Shown here: positions 39,979-48,296 of the stretch, piece after piece
Layout: every line of letters starts with the position of its first letter
Numbering within the stretch: position 1 is the stretch's first letter
DNA from: Neorhizobium lilium
GTDB taxonomy: Bacteria; Pseudomonadota; Alphaproteobacteria; Rhizobiales; Rhizobiaceae
DNA length: 64,000 nucleotides
Assembly: GCF_004053875.1 (NCBI RefSeq)
Contig: NZ_SBIP01000002.1
Coordinates: forward strand, 1,178,001-1,242,000
Direction: 5' to 3'
Notes under the pieces: model-generated
Seen by the model: only the letters and a program-made list of their open reading frames with translations
Databases searched by the model: none
Told to the model about the DNA's origin: nothing
Translations under genes and position numbers: made by a program

Positions 39979-41348
39979 GATCCTTCGACGCCATCATCAT
40001 CGGAGCCGGTCAGGCGGGGCCATCACTCGCCGGTCGCTTCAACGATGCCGGCAAGACTGTCGCCATCATCGAGCGCAAATATGTCGGCGGCACCTGCGTC
40101 AATACCGGCTGCAAGCCCACCAAGACGCTGGTGGCAAGCGCCTATGCGGCACATCTCGCACGGCGCGCCGCAGATTACGGCGTGGTGCTGCGGGGCGAGG
40201 TCGGGATCGACATGCCGGCCGTGATGCGCCGCGCCTATCAGTTGACGCTCGACAGCCGCCACAGCAATGAGGACTGGCTGGAGGGCATGGAGCATTGCAC
40301 GTTGATCCGCGGCCATGCGCGGCTGGAAAGCCGCAACACGGTACGCGTCGGCGACGAAATCCTGACGGCGCCGCAGATCTTCCTGAACGTCGGTGCGCGC
40401 GCGACCATTCCCGATTTTCCAGGCGTTCACGACGTGCCCTTCATGACCAATAGCGATATCGTCGTGCTGGACCGGGTGCCGAAACATCTGGTTGTCATTG
40501 GCGGCAACTACATCGGCCTGGAATTCGCTCAGATGTATCGCCGCTTCGGCGCCGAGGTAACCGTGGTGGAAAAAGGGCCGCGCCTGGTTGGCCGGGAAGA
40601 CGAGGATGTTTCGCAGGCGGTGCGGGAGATCCTTGAAGCCGAAGGCATCCATGTTCGCACCGGCGCCGAGTGCATCCGCTTTGCCAAACATCCCGACGGC
40701 GTGGCGGTTGGAGTCGATTGTACCGAAGGCGAGCCCGAAGTGATCGGCTCGGACGTGCTGCTGGCCGTTGGCCGCACGCCCAATACCCATGATCTCGGGT
40801 TGGACGCTGTCGGGGTAACGACGGATGCGCGCGGCTATATCAACGTCGGTGAGGACCTTTCCACCGATGTCCAAGGCATTTGGGCGCTGGGCGACTGCAA
40901 CGGCCGGGGCGCGTTCACCCACACCGCCTATAACGACTTCGAGATCGTCGCGGCCAATCTGTTCGATGGCGACAGCCGGAAAGTTTCGGACCGGCTGCTG
41001 GGCTATGCCCTCTACATCGATCCGCCGCTGGGCCGGGTCGGCATGAGCGAGACGGAAGCGCGCAAGACCGGCCGCAAGATCCTCGTCGGCCAACGCCCCA
41101 TGACCCGCGTCGGCCGCGCGGTGGAAAAAGGCGAAACGCAGGGCTTCATGAAGATCGTCGCCGACGCCGACAGCAAGGAGATTCTGGGCGCGGCCATTCT
41201 GGGAACCGGCGGCGACGAATCCATCCATGGCGTGCTGGACATGATGAATGCCGGCGCGAACTACGAAATGCTGCGCTGGGCAGTGCCCGTGCATCCGACC
41301 GTTTCGGAACTGTGGCCGACTGTCATCCTGTCCATGAAGCCCGCCTGA
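39975..41348 (+). CDS. FAD-dependent pyridine nucleotide-disulfide oxidoreductase (mercuric-reductase-like)
   Basis: 457 residues. FAD-binding motif IIIGAGQAGPSLAGRFNDAG at the N-terminus, redox disulfide GGTCVNTGCKPTK (about 43-55), NAD(P)-binding VVIGGNYIGLEFAQMYRRFG, second FAD motif GIWALGDCNGRGAFTHTA and a C-terminal dimerisation domain with HPTVSELWP. There is no N-terminal metal-binding domain, no terminal Cys pair as in MerA, and no lipoamide-complex genes nearby, so it is probably an uncharacterised disulfide reductase. Coupled to the DUF4126 gene. Confidence 0.88.
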   Translation: MRSFDAIIIGAGQAGPSLAGRFNDAGKTVAIIERKYVGGTCVNTGCKPTKTLVASAYAAHLARRAADYGVVLRGEVGIDMPAVMRRAYQLTLDSRHSNEDWLEGMEHCTLIRGHARLESRNTVRVGDEILTAPQIFLNVGARATIPDFPGVHDVPFMTNSDIVVLDRVPKHLVVIGGNYIGLEFAQMYRRFGAEVTVVEKGPRLVGREDEDVSQAVREILEAEGIHVRTGAECIRFAKHPDGVAVGVDCTEGEPEVIGSDVLLAVGRTPNTHDLGLDAVGVTTDARGYINVGEDLSTDVQGIWALGDCNGRGAFTHTAYNDFEIVAANLFDGDSRKVSDRLLGYALYIDPPLGRVGMSETEARKTGRKILVGQRPMTRVGRAVEKGETQGFMKIVADADSKEILGAAILGTGGDESIHGVLDMMNAGANYEMLRWAVPVHPTVSELWPTVILSMKPA

Positions 41349-41438
41349 TTTTATCAGGATCGGAATCACGGATTTCGTAAGAAGCTGTGAAAGCTTTTGG
41401 CACTAGAACAGGAGCGGCCCTGTTCGTGATGGAAGCTT

Positions 41439-43352
41439 ATGTGCGGTTTTGCTGGCTTTGTAGGTGACGGATTTGGCAACGAGGCAGCCGCGGCACTGCT
41501 GTCTGCCATGGGGTCCGCCATCTCCCATCGCGGACCCGACGGTAACGGCCAGCTGGTGATGGCAGGTGCTGGCTTGGCGCATGTCAGGCTCTCGATCGTC
41601 GGTCTTGCCGACGGCCAGCAGCCGATGACGGAGCCAAGCGCCCGCTTCACCATCATCTTCAACGGCGAAATCTTCAACTATGTCGAGCTGCGCCGCGATC
41701 TTGAGGCGCGGGGCGTGGTTTTCCGCACCGGCTCCGATACGGAAGTCCTGCTGCAGCTTTACGTCAGTTTCGGCGAGCAATGCCTGTCGCGCCTCAACGG
41801 CGATTTCGCCTTCGCCATTTGGGATGCGCGCGAGCGGCGGCTCGTCCTCGCCCGCGACCGCATGGGGGTGCGCCCGCTGTTTTATACGCAGCACAGGGGC
41901 GGTCTCTACTTCGCCTCCGAAGTGAAGGCGCTGCTGCAAGTGCCAGGCATCGAGGCGGCACTCGACCCGTTCGCGCTCGACCAGATCTTCACGCTCTGGG
42001 CGCCGATCGCGCCCCGCACCGCCTTCAAGGGCATATCCGAGCTCGAGCCGGGCCAGATTCTAATTGCCGAAAATGGCGGCATGACGCTTCGTTCCTACTG
42101 GAGCTTGGATTATCCGGACCAGGGCGAACACCCGCAGCGTCATCCGGCCGAGGTGGAAGAGGAACTGCGCGCTCTTTTGACGGATGCGACGCGGCTGCGC
42201 ATGCGTGCCGATGTTCCGGTCGGCGCCTATCTGTCGGGCGGGTTGGATTCGTCGCTGATCACCGCGCTGGCGGCTCCGATGGCAATGGATCGGCTCAACA
42301 CCTTTTCCGTAACCTTCGACGATGCCGAACACGACGAGAGCACATTCCAGCAGGCGGTCGTCGAGGCTCTTGGCACCCGCCATCATTCGGTGGCCTGCGG
42401 CACCGGCGATATCGCAGCCGACTTCCCAGATGTCGTGAGGTTTACGGAACGGCCTATCCTGCGCACCGCCCCGGCGCCCCTCTATTCTCTTGCCCGACTG
42501 GTGCGGCAGTCCGGCTTGAAGGTCGTGCTGACCGGCGAAGGCGCGGACGAAGTGTTTGCCGGCTACGACATCTTTCGCGAGGCGCGGGTGCGCCGCTTTT
42601 GCGCCCGCCAGCCCCGATCGAAAATCCGGCCGCATCTGTTCCGCAAGCTCTATCCCTATCTGCCGGGCCTCAAGCAGCAGTCGCCGGAATATCTGGCCGC
42701 CTTCTTCGGCACCTCGAAGGATATCGCCGATGATCCGCTTTTCTCGCACCGCCCGCGTTTCCGCTCCACTTCGGCAGCAAAGATCTTCTATTCGGACCAG
42801 TTGCGTACTGAGCTCCGCGGCTATGATGCCGCGGAAGACCTCGCCTCGCGCCTGCCCGCAGATTTCCGCCGCTGGCATGCGCTGAACCAGGCCCAATATC
42901 TTGAAGCCCGCTTTTTGCTGCCGGGCTATATCCTGTCGAGCCAGGGTGATCGCATGGCCATGGCGCATGGTGTCGAAGGGCGCTTTCCCTTCCTTGATCA
43001 CCGGCTGGTGGAGTTCGCCAACAAGCTGCCACCCGAGATGAAGCTGAGAGGGCTGGAGGAAAAATACATCCTACGGCGCGTCGCCCAAGGCATTCTGCCC
43101 GCGACCGTCGTCAACCGACCGAAACAGCCATACCGGGCGCCGGATTCGAGATCCTTCTTCGGCGCGTCAGAGCCCTCGTATCTGGGCGAAACGCTCGGAG
43201 CCGCAGCCGTGGCGAAGGGCGGTCTGTTCAATCCCATGGCCGTCTCGCGACTGCTTCAGAAATGCCGTGCTCAGCCGGTTTCCGGTTTCCGCGACAACGC
43301 GGCCTTCGTCGGAATTCTCTCGACGCAGCTATGGCTGCGTACCTTCCTCTAA
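41439..43352 (+). CDS. asnB: Asparagine synthetase (glutamine-hydrolysing)
   Basis: 637 residues. N-terminal glutaminase begins MCGFAGFVGDG with the catalytic Cys2, then SHRGPDGNGQ and FNGEIFNY. The synthetase domain has the PP-loop YLSGGLDSSLITAL and LTGEGADEVFAGYD. Domain arrangement is that of AsnB; several homologues act instead on cell-surface or peptide-amide substrates (for example AsnO of osmolyte synthesis), which cannot be excluded since this gene is alone. The ATG follows GGA weakly. No EcfG-type promoter is seen. Confidence 0.9.
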   Translation: MCGFAGFVGDGFGNEAAAALLSAMGSAISHRGPDGNGQLVMAGAGLAHVRLSIVGLADGQQPMTEPSARFTIIFNGEIFNYVELRRDLEARGVVFRTGSDTEVLLQLYVSFGEQCLSRLNGDFAFAIWDARERRLVLARDRMGVRPLFYTQHRGGLYFASEVKALLQVPGIEAALDPFALDQIFTLWAPIAPRTAFKGISELEPGQILIAENGGMTLRSYWSLDYPDQGEHPQRHPAEVEEELRALLTDATRLRMRADVPVGAYLSGGLDSSLITALAAPMAMDRLNTFSVTFDDAEHDESTFQQAVVEALGTRHHSVACGTGDIAADFPDVVRFTERPILRTAPAPLYSLARLVRQSGLKVVLTGEGADEVFAGYDIFREARVRRFCARQPRSKIRPHLFRKLYPYLPGLKQQSPEYLAAFFGTSKDIADDPLFSHRPRFRSTSAAKIFYSDQLRTELRGYDAAEDLASRLPADFRRWHALNQAQYLEARFLLPGYILSSQGDRMAMAHGVEGRFPFLDHRLVEFANKLPPEMKLRGLEEKYILRRVAQGILPATVVNRPKQPYRAPDSRSFFGASEPSYLGETLGAAAVAKGGLFNPMAVSRLLQKCRAQPVSGFRDNAAFVGILSTQLWLRTFL

Positions 43353-43484
43353 CGGAATTGTAATGGTCTTCTCCCTTGTAAAGAAAAGGGGAAGGAGTAG
43401 TGTCACGCCATCGCCAGCGAGTGGGTACGGGAAGCGGCGACCGGGAGCGATGAATGCTTTCGCCCCTTTGGGGAGGCTGAAAAG

Positions 43485-43700
43485 ATGAACCATGCCGGCA
43501 TGACGACGACTGCGCTGGAACCGAGCGATCTCGCCTTTCTCCAGCGTTTCTACAAAGACATGTGCGCCGAGCGGGGCGTTCCCGGCGATACATCCGCTGC
43601 CACCGAGCTTGCTGCTCATATCATCGAACTTTACCAGCAAGGCGTGCGAAGCGAGCAAGATCTCCAGTCGAAACTGACGGCCGTCTTCCACAACAACTAA
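43485..43700 (+). CDS. Small hypothetical protein
   Basis: 71 residues, soluble. TALEPSDLAFLQRFYKDMCA, AATELAAHIIELYQQGVR, SEQDLQSKLTAVF: helical, and similar by eye to short rhizobial proteins of unknown function. GAGG precedes the ATG at 43485 by eight bases; a second ATG is at 43500. It lies 132 bases after asnB, the gap holding a fragment of the palindromic repeat seen at 17104. Confidence 0.6.
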   Translation: MNHAGMTTTALEPSDLAFLQRFYKDMCAERGVPGDTSAATELAAHIIELYQQGVRSEQDLQSKLTAVFHNN

Positions 43701-43753
43701 AACTGAACCTCCTGCCAGCCGACGCATAGGGCTGGCAGCCAATTGCCTATTCG

Positions 43754-44260
43754 CTACCGCTTTGCCAGCAGATCCCGCTCGTCGCGCATCAGGAATATCC
43801 GCGTGATCTCGTCGAGATGCAGCTCGAGCCACTGTGACATGGCGACTTCCTCCGCCAATATCCTTTCCAGCTCCGCTTTCATCTCCTCCTCGCCGAGTTC
43901 GTCAGCGGCGGCAATCAGCACCTTATATGTGGCAATCTCCGTGTGCTCGAAGGCATAGGTGGCGACCGTACTCTTGATCACCTCGTCGCTGGTCAACATC
44001 CCGCCCACCCCTTGCGCGGTTGCGGCAAGCTTGGCCGCCATGCCCTTCAATGTCGAAGCGCCGCCCGAAAACCTGTCGAGAAGCACTTTGAGCGTTTCCG
44101 CATGGGCGCGAGTCTCTTCAAGATGCGACAGAATCTTTGCCTTCAGGTCAGGATAGTTCTCGATGCGCCGAGCCTGCGCCGTCAGCATGGTGATTGCCTG
44201 CTCCTCCATGGAATGCGCATTGCGAAGCCAGGCGATGAAGTTGTCTCTCGCATGTGTCAT
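43754..44260 (-). CDS. YciF/YciE-like ferritin-fold protein (DUF892), second copy
   Basis: 168 residues. Four helices with di-iron-type residues: NAHSMEEQAITMLTAQARRI, SHLEETRAHAETLKVLL, AFEHTEIATYKVLIAAADEL, and EEEMKAELERILAEEVAMSQ. Less similar to the standard YciF than the gene at 20114. A ribosome site (GGAGGAGG) is present. EcfG-type promoter 38 bases upstream, shared region with a divergent small membrane-protein gene. Confidence 0.85.
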   Translation of the reverse strand: MTHARDNFIAWLRNAHSMEEQAITMLTAQARRIENYPDLKAKILSHLEETRAHAETLKVLLDRFSGGASTLKGMAAKLAATAQGVGGMLTSDEVIKSTVATYAFEHTEIATYKVLIAAADELGEEEMKAELERILAEEVAMSQWLELHLDEITRIFLMRDERDLLAKR

Positions 44261-44298
44261 GCTTTTCCTCCTCCTGGTTACCAGGGCTGTTGCGGATC

Positions 44299-44324
44299 AA
44301 CCCCGGCGGGGCAGCCGAGGTTCC
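44299..44324 (-). promoter_or_regulatory. EcfG-type promoter for second YciF-like gene
   Basis: Minus strand GGAAC (44324-44320), 17 bases, GGTT (44302-44299). Confidence 0.65.
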
Positions 44325-44331
44325 GGACCGG

Positions 44332-44356
44332 GGAACATTTGACCATTGGCCGGGTT
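44332..44356 (+). promoter_or_regulatory. EcfG-type promoter for small membrane protein
   Basis: GGAAC, 16 bases, GGTT, 33 bases before the ATG at 44390. Confidence 0.6.
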
Positions 44357-44389
44357 AGAGCCGGATATTCGATGAACGAGGCCGACGAT

Positions 44390-44599
44390 ATGACGAACCG
44401 CAGCAATGGCAAGGTCTTGGTGGTCGCCCTGGTCATTGTACTGGCAATCGGCGCTCTGGGCTACTTCGTCGGGATGATGCCGGCGACCGCTCCGAGCAAT
44501 CCGCCGGACCGGGCAGGTACGGAAACAAGATTGCCGGCCGGGCCGGCAGATCCGAGAACCCAGGCACCCACAAGCTCGGTCGATCCGTCGAAACCATAA
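44390..44599 (+). CDS. Small single-span membrane protein
   Basis: 69 residues. N-terminal TM (VLVVALVIVLAIGALGYFVG) followed by a Pro/Thr/Ala-rich outside part (PADPRTQAPTSSVDP). The ATG at 44390 has GAGG nine bases ahead; an ATG six codons earlier (44372) is possible. Divergent from the second YciF-like gene, each with its own EcfG-type promoter. Unknown function. Confidence 0.6.
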   Translation: MTNRSNGKVLVVALVIVLAIGALGYFVGMMPATAPSNPPDRAGTETRLPAGPADPRTQAPTSSVDPSKP

Positions 44600-44611
44600 A
44601 AGGACAAGACG

Positions 44612-44689
44612 ATGGTGCAAAGGCGTACCTCCGCGGCGGCAAGCCGCAGGCACCAAGACTTGACCTGTCGACGGAAGATCGGCTACTGA
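44612..44689 (+). CDS. Possible 25-residue basic peptide
   Basis: Begins MVQRRTSAAASRRHQD and ends CRRKIGY; nine Arg/Lys/His. AGGAC lies ahead of the ATG, 12 bases after the previous stop. Could equally be non-coding spacer. Confidence 0.2.
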   Translation: MVQRRTSAAASRRHQDLTCRRKIGY

Positions 44690-44767
44690 GGCCGCCGCCG
44701 TGGCTGGCCTTCGAGAAAAGGGCGACCAGACACATGAATACCGGCGATAAACATTGATGAGGTAAGT

Positions 44768-44980
44768 ATGGCTTTCCCAACCAATCTGCATCCACACCCG
44801 CACAGGGTCGAGATCTGCAGACAGGAAGCGCAAGTCAATCCGGGATTATGGAAGCTCATCGTCGCGGCAGCGGCGATTCTGCTTCTTCTTGTCGGCGCGA
44901 TGGAAGTCTTCAAGGAACCCGAGAAGGGCTTGGCTTTCCAGACGCCCGCGGGACACCTGAACCATCCATCTTCGCTGTAG
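44768..44980 (+). CDS. Small single-span membrane protein
   Basis: 70 residues. A His-rich, polar N-terminus, then one TM (LWKLIVAAAAILLLLVGAME) and a short tail that includes GLAFQTPAGHLNHP. GAGG precedes the ATG. No EcfG match directly upstream, so it may be read from the promoter at 44332. It ends 21 bases before the promoter of the phospholipase D gene. Function unknown. Confidence 0.55.
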   Translation: MAFPTNLHPHPHRVEICRQEAQVNPGLWKLIVAAAAILLLLVGAMEVFKEPEKGLAFQTPAGHLNHPSSL

Positions 44981-45001
44981 AAGCATTCTGTTCCAACTGC
45001 T

Positions 45002-45027
45002 GGAACAAAAATTTGAAGCCGTACGTT
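45002..45027 (+). promoter_or_regulatory. EcfG-type promoter for the phospholipase D gene
   Basis: GGAAC, 17 bases, CGTT: full consensus, 29 bases before the GTG at 45057. Confidence 0.75.
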
Positions 45028-45056
45028 CATCTGCGCCAACAGGACAGGGGTAGTAG

Positions 45057-46556
45057 GTGGACGTGACGAGTTTTTCCAGTCGGACTTCATTCCAGAGCCG
45101 GGACGTGATCCTGAAGCCAGGCAAGAATGTGTGGCGTTCGGCCCGTGCGGACCGGATGGCCTTTCTCATCGACGGCGAAGACTATTTCCTTCGCCTTGAG
45201 GACGTTCTGCATCAGGCCCGGCGATCGATCTTCATCGTCGGATGGGATTTCAATCCTGACATCCGCCTCAAGCCTCGCGAGCCCGATAGCCCGAAGCTCG
45301 GCGACCTCCTGCGCAAATGCGTCGAGGACAACCCCGAACTCGAACTGCGTATCCTCGTCTGGGGCATGGGGCCGATCTATTCCGGCAAGAGCTTCAGGAT
45401 GTTCGGCAAGATGGAATGGAGCGATCATCCGCGCATCCATCTGCGCTTCGACTTCCGCCATCCGCTCCGCGCCAGCCATCACCAGAAGATCGTGGTCATC
45501 GACGATCAGACAGCGTTTCTGGGCGGCATAGACCTCACCGCCCGCCGCTGGGACGATCGTAGTCATTCGATAGATAACCCCGTGCGCGTTTCTCCCGACG
45601 GAACCCCTTACGGCCCTGTGCATGACATGCAGACGCTGGCGACAGGCCCTATTGCCGGGCTGATCGGCGGCGTGGCCCGCAGGCGTTGGAGCAAGGCAAC
45701 CGGCGAGGACGTGCCTGCCACCGCTGTCGACAAACCTGCTCCATGGCCGGCCGACCTGCAGCCATCCCTTGTCGATTGCAATACAGGACTTGCCCTGACG
45801 GAACCTTGGAAATGGAAAGGACGGCGCGGCCATCGGGAAGCGATCCGTCTGACGCATGACGCCTTGAAGTCGGCCAGGCGCCATCTGTACATCGAAACGC
45901 AGTACCTCGCCTCCTTCGGGATCGGCAGGACGCTGGCCAAGCAGTTGCGGCTCTCCGACGGACCGGAGATCGTCGTGATCGTGACCTGCGAATCCCACGG
46001 CTTTCTGGAACGGGTGACCATGGGCGGCAATCGCAACCGGCTGATCCGCAGGCTGCGGCGCGCCGACCGGCATGGAAGGCTGCGCGTCTTTTTTGCCGTT
46101 ACCCCGGACGGCAAGGGCGGCGAACGGGAAATCATCGTCCATTCGAAGCTGATCATCGCCGATGACCGCTTCGTCCGCGTCGGATCGTCCAACCTGAACA
46201 ACCGGTCGGAGGGCCTGGACACCGAGTGCGATATCGCAGTCGAGTCGAACGACCCTGTTGCGCGCGCGTCCATCGTGTCGCTCCGCAACCAGTTGATTGC
46301 GGAACATCTCGATGCCGATCCGGCCGAAGTGGCTCGCATTATCGAGGAAACCGGCTCGATGATCGCGGCCGTGGACCGGCTCAACACCCGTCCGCGTGGC
46401 TTGAGGCAGTTCGACATCGATCCGCACAAGGGCGAGACGGGCTCCCTGATCGGCACCGGTCTGGTAGACCCGAAGCAGCCCTTCTGGCCAATCCCGGAGA
46501 TCGGCTCCTGGGTCAGGAAAATGGCCGGCCGCTTGTCAGCGGGCCGTCTGTCCTGA
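45057..46556 (+). CDS. Phospholipase D family protein (cardiolipin-synthase-like, ClsB/YbhO type)
   Basis: 499 residues. Two HKD motifs: ASHHQKIVVIDDQTAFLGGI (about 140-160) and VHSKLIIADDRFVRVGSSNL (about 361-380), so both halves of the active site are present. No N-terminal membrane segment, as in ClsB. It could make cardiolipin from phosphatidylglycerol with another donor, or cut phospholipids. GTG start after ACAGGGG. The neighbours encode YbhN-like and YbhP-like proteins; E. coli has the same trio (ybhP-clsB-ybhN). Its 3' end overlaps the convergent YbhN-like gene by 44 bases. Confidence 0.9.
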   Translation: MDVTSFSSRTSFQSRDVILKPGKNVWRSARADRMAFLIDGEDYFLRLEDVLHQARRSIFIVGWDFNPDIRLKPREPDSPKLGDLLRKCVEDNPELELRILVWGMGPIYSGKSFRMFGKMEWSDHPRIHLRFDFRHPLRASHHQKIVVIDDQTAFLGGIDLTARRWDDRSHSIDNPVRVSPDGTPYGPVHDMQTLATGPIAGLIGGVARRRWSKATGEDVPATAVDKPAPWPADLQPSLVDCNTGLALTEPWKWKGRRGHREAIRLTHDALKSARRHLYIETQYLASFGIGRTLAKQLRLSDGPEIVVIVTCESHGFLERVTMGGNRNRLIRRLRRADRHGRLRVFFAVTPDGKGGEREIIVHSKLIIADDRFVRVGSSNLNNRSEGLDTECDIAVESNDPVARASIVSLRNQLIAEHLDADPAEVARIIEETGSMIAAVDRLNTRPRGLRQFDIDPHKGETGSLIGTGLVDPKQPFWPIPEIGSWVRKMAGRLSAGRLS

Positions 46557-47478
46557 CAGCCTGACGCCCCTGCCGGCGATAATAGGCCTCCGCGACCAGC
46601 AGAGTCGGGAGGCCTATGCTGAGGGGTACGAAGAAATAAAGACAACGAAACGCCACCAGCGCCCCGATCGCGGCTGTGCCCGGAATAATGCCGAGAATGG
46701 TGGCTTCAAGCACGCCAAGCCCGCCCGGAACATGGCTGATCAGCGAAACCATGTTGGCTGTGACATAGGCCGTTGCGACTTCGAGATATCCGGCATCGGT
46801 GAAGGCGGCAAGCAGCTGGTGAATGCAGGCGGCGACGCAGGCGAAGTTCAAGCCGCCGACCAGGATTTGCCCAAGAGCGAGCGGCAGCGTCGGCATGTCG
46901 AAGTTCCACGAGCGTATGCGGAGCGGCCGCCGGACCGTCACGCAGAGCACGAGATAGATGGCGGGAATGGAGAGGCAGGCGAATGCGAGGAGAGCCCTTG
47001 CCGTCTGATCCAGACCGAGCAGATCCTCCGGCCTGCGCATATCGAGCAGAAACGCCAGCCCCGCAAGCGTCGCCAGCCCCAGGCCAACGGTGACGCCGCA
47101 GAACAGGATGACCTTGCCCACATGTTCCGGCGTCAGGCCCCAGCGCGAATAGAAACGATAGCGCACCGCGCCGCTGCTGAGCGCCGCCATGCCGACATTA
47201 TGGCCGATGGAAAGGCTGGTGAAGGAGGCGAGCGCCGTCCTGTAATAAGGCAACGGCTTGCCGGCATAGCGCACTGCCAGCGTGTCGAACAGCGTCAGGC
47301 AGATATAGGACAGGATGACGAAGCCGAAAGCGCCCGCCAGACGGTAGCGCGAAATCGACAGCACCGATTCCTCGATTTCGTCCCAGCTGTACCGGCTAAG
47401 GCTGCGGTAGACGAGAAGAGCCGCAAGGCAGACGGCCGCAATGATCAGGATTTTCAGTATGCTCCGCCAGTTCGTCAT
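46513..47478 (-). CDS. YbhN-like integral membrane protein (UPF0104, LPG-synthase TM domain)
   Basis: 321 residues with about eight membrane segments, matching the transmembrane part of lysyl-phosphatidylglycerol synthases but without the aminoacyl-transferase domain. Typical motifs: SIGHNVGMAALSSGAVRYRF, ARALLAFACLSIPAIYLVLC and SHVPGGLGVLEATIL near the C-terminus. The ATG at 47478 follows GGAGAG; an open upstream extension of about 100 codons is not family-like. Probably a lipid transporter or flippase. EcfG-type promoter upstream; 3' overlap with the phospholipase D gene. Confidence 0.88.
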   Translation of the reverse strand: MTNWRSILKILIIAAVCLAALLVYRSLSRYSWDEIEESVLSISRYRLAGAFGFVILSYICLTLFDTLAVRYAGKPLPYYRTALASFTSLSIGHNVGMAALSSGAVRYRFYSRWGLTPEHVGKVILFCGVTVGLGLATLAGLAFLLDMRRPEDLLGLDQTARALLAFACLSIPAIYLVLCVTVRRPLRIRSWNFDMPTLPLALGQILVGGLNFACVAACIHQLLAAFTDAGYLEVATAYVTANMVSLISHVPGGLGVLEATILGIIPGTAAIGALVAFRCLYFFVPLSIGLPTLLVAEAYYRRQGRQAVRTDGPLTSGRPFS

Positions 47479-47508
47479 CGTCTCTCCGCACCTCTTCTGC
47501 TGGAAATG

Positions 47509-47533
47509 GGAACGAAACCGGGCGGAACGTGTT
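47509..47533 (+). promoter_or_regulatory. EcfG-type promoter for the YbhP-like gene (overlaps divergent promoter)
   Basis: GGAAC, 16 bases, TGTT; the ATG at 47542 is only eight bases past the -10. Confidence 0.55.
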
Positions 47534-47535
47534 CC
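47511..47535 (-). promoter_or_regulatory. EcfG-type promoter for the YbhN-like gene (overlaps divergent promoter)
   Basis: Minus strand GGAAC (47535-47531), 16 bases, CGTT (47514-47511): full consensus, 32 bases before the ATG at 47478. Confidence 0.7.
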
Positions 47536-47541
47536 CCGCGA

Positions 47542-48294
47542 ATGAACGATCTGACACCCGTCGGCAGCCTCTCCCCTCGCCGTTTGAAAATCCTGACCTA
47601 CAATGTCCATAGCTGCATCGGCACCGACCGGAAGCTCGATCCTGCCCGCATTGCCGACGTTATAGCCGCCCTGGAGCCGGATGTTATCGGCCTGCAGGAG
47701 CTGGATGTCGGCCGTAACCGCACGGGCGGCACGGACCAGGCGCATGAGATCGCAACGCTGCTGCGCATGGAATATCACTTCCACGCCGCACTCAATCTGG
47801 CGGAAGAACGCTATGGCGATGCCATCCTGACGACGCTTCCGGCCAAAATGATCAAGGCCGATGTGCTACCCTCGTTCGGAGAACAACGTGGCGCGCTGGC
47901 GGTCGAACTCTCCGTGGGGGACCGTTCCGTGCAGATCGTCAATACGCATCTCGGCTTGAGAAGCAGGGATCGGCGCGCCCAGATGGCAGCGCTGCTGGGA
48001 GAGGATTGGCTTTCCCAGCCCGCATGGAGCTGCAAGCCGCGTATCCTGATCGGCGACCTCAACTCGACGCCGCTGACGCGAACATACAAGAGCCTGGCCG
48101 CCGTCTATCGTGATGCGCATGCGGCGGGCCATCCGCGGCCAAGAGCGACATTTCCATCGCGCTTTCCGCTCCTGCGCCTCGACCACGTCTTCATCTCGCC
48201 GGATGTGAAGGCAGTCGACGCACAGGTCGTCTCGACGCCGCTTGCAAGGCTGGCTTCCGACCATCTGCCGCTTCTGGTGACCGTGGAGGTTTAG
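47542..48294 (+). CDS. Endonuclease/exonuclease/phosphatase family protein (YbhP-like)
   Basis: 250 residues. Metal-dependent EEP fold: LKILTYNVHSCIGTDRKLDP (catalytic Asn), DVIGLQELDVGRNRTGG (catalytic Glu), VQIVNTHLGLRSRDRRAQM, LIGDLNSTPLTRTY and RLDHVFISPD with the catalytic Asp-His at the end. The substrate could be a phosphodiester in DNA or lipid. The ATG lacks a ribosome site and sits where transcription from the EcfG promoter should begin, so the message may be leaderless. It belongs with the phospholipase D and YbhN-like genes. Confidence 0.85.
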   Translation: MNDLTPVGSLSPRRLKILTYNVHSCIGTDRKLDPARIADVIAALEPDVIGLQELDVGRNRTGGTDQAHEIATLLRMEYHFHAALNLAEERYGDAILTTLPAKMIKADVLPSFGEQRGALAVELSVGDRSVQIVNTHLGLRSRDRRAQMAALLGEDWLSQPAWSCKPRILIGDLNSTPLTRTYKSLAAVYRDAHAAGHPRPRATFPSRFPLLRLDHVFISPDVKAVDAQVVSTPLARLASDHLPLLVTVEV

Positions 48295-48296
48295 GT

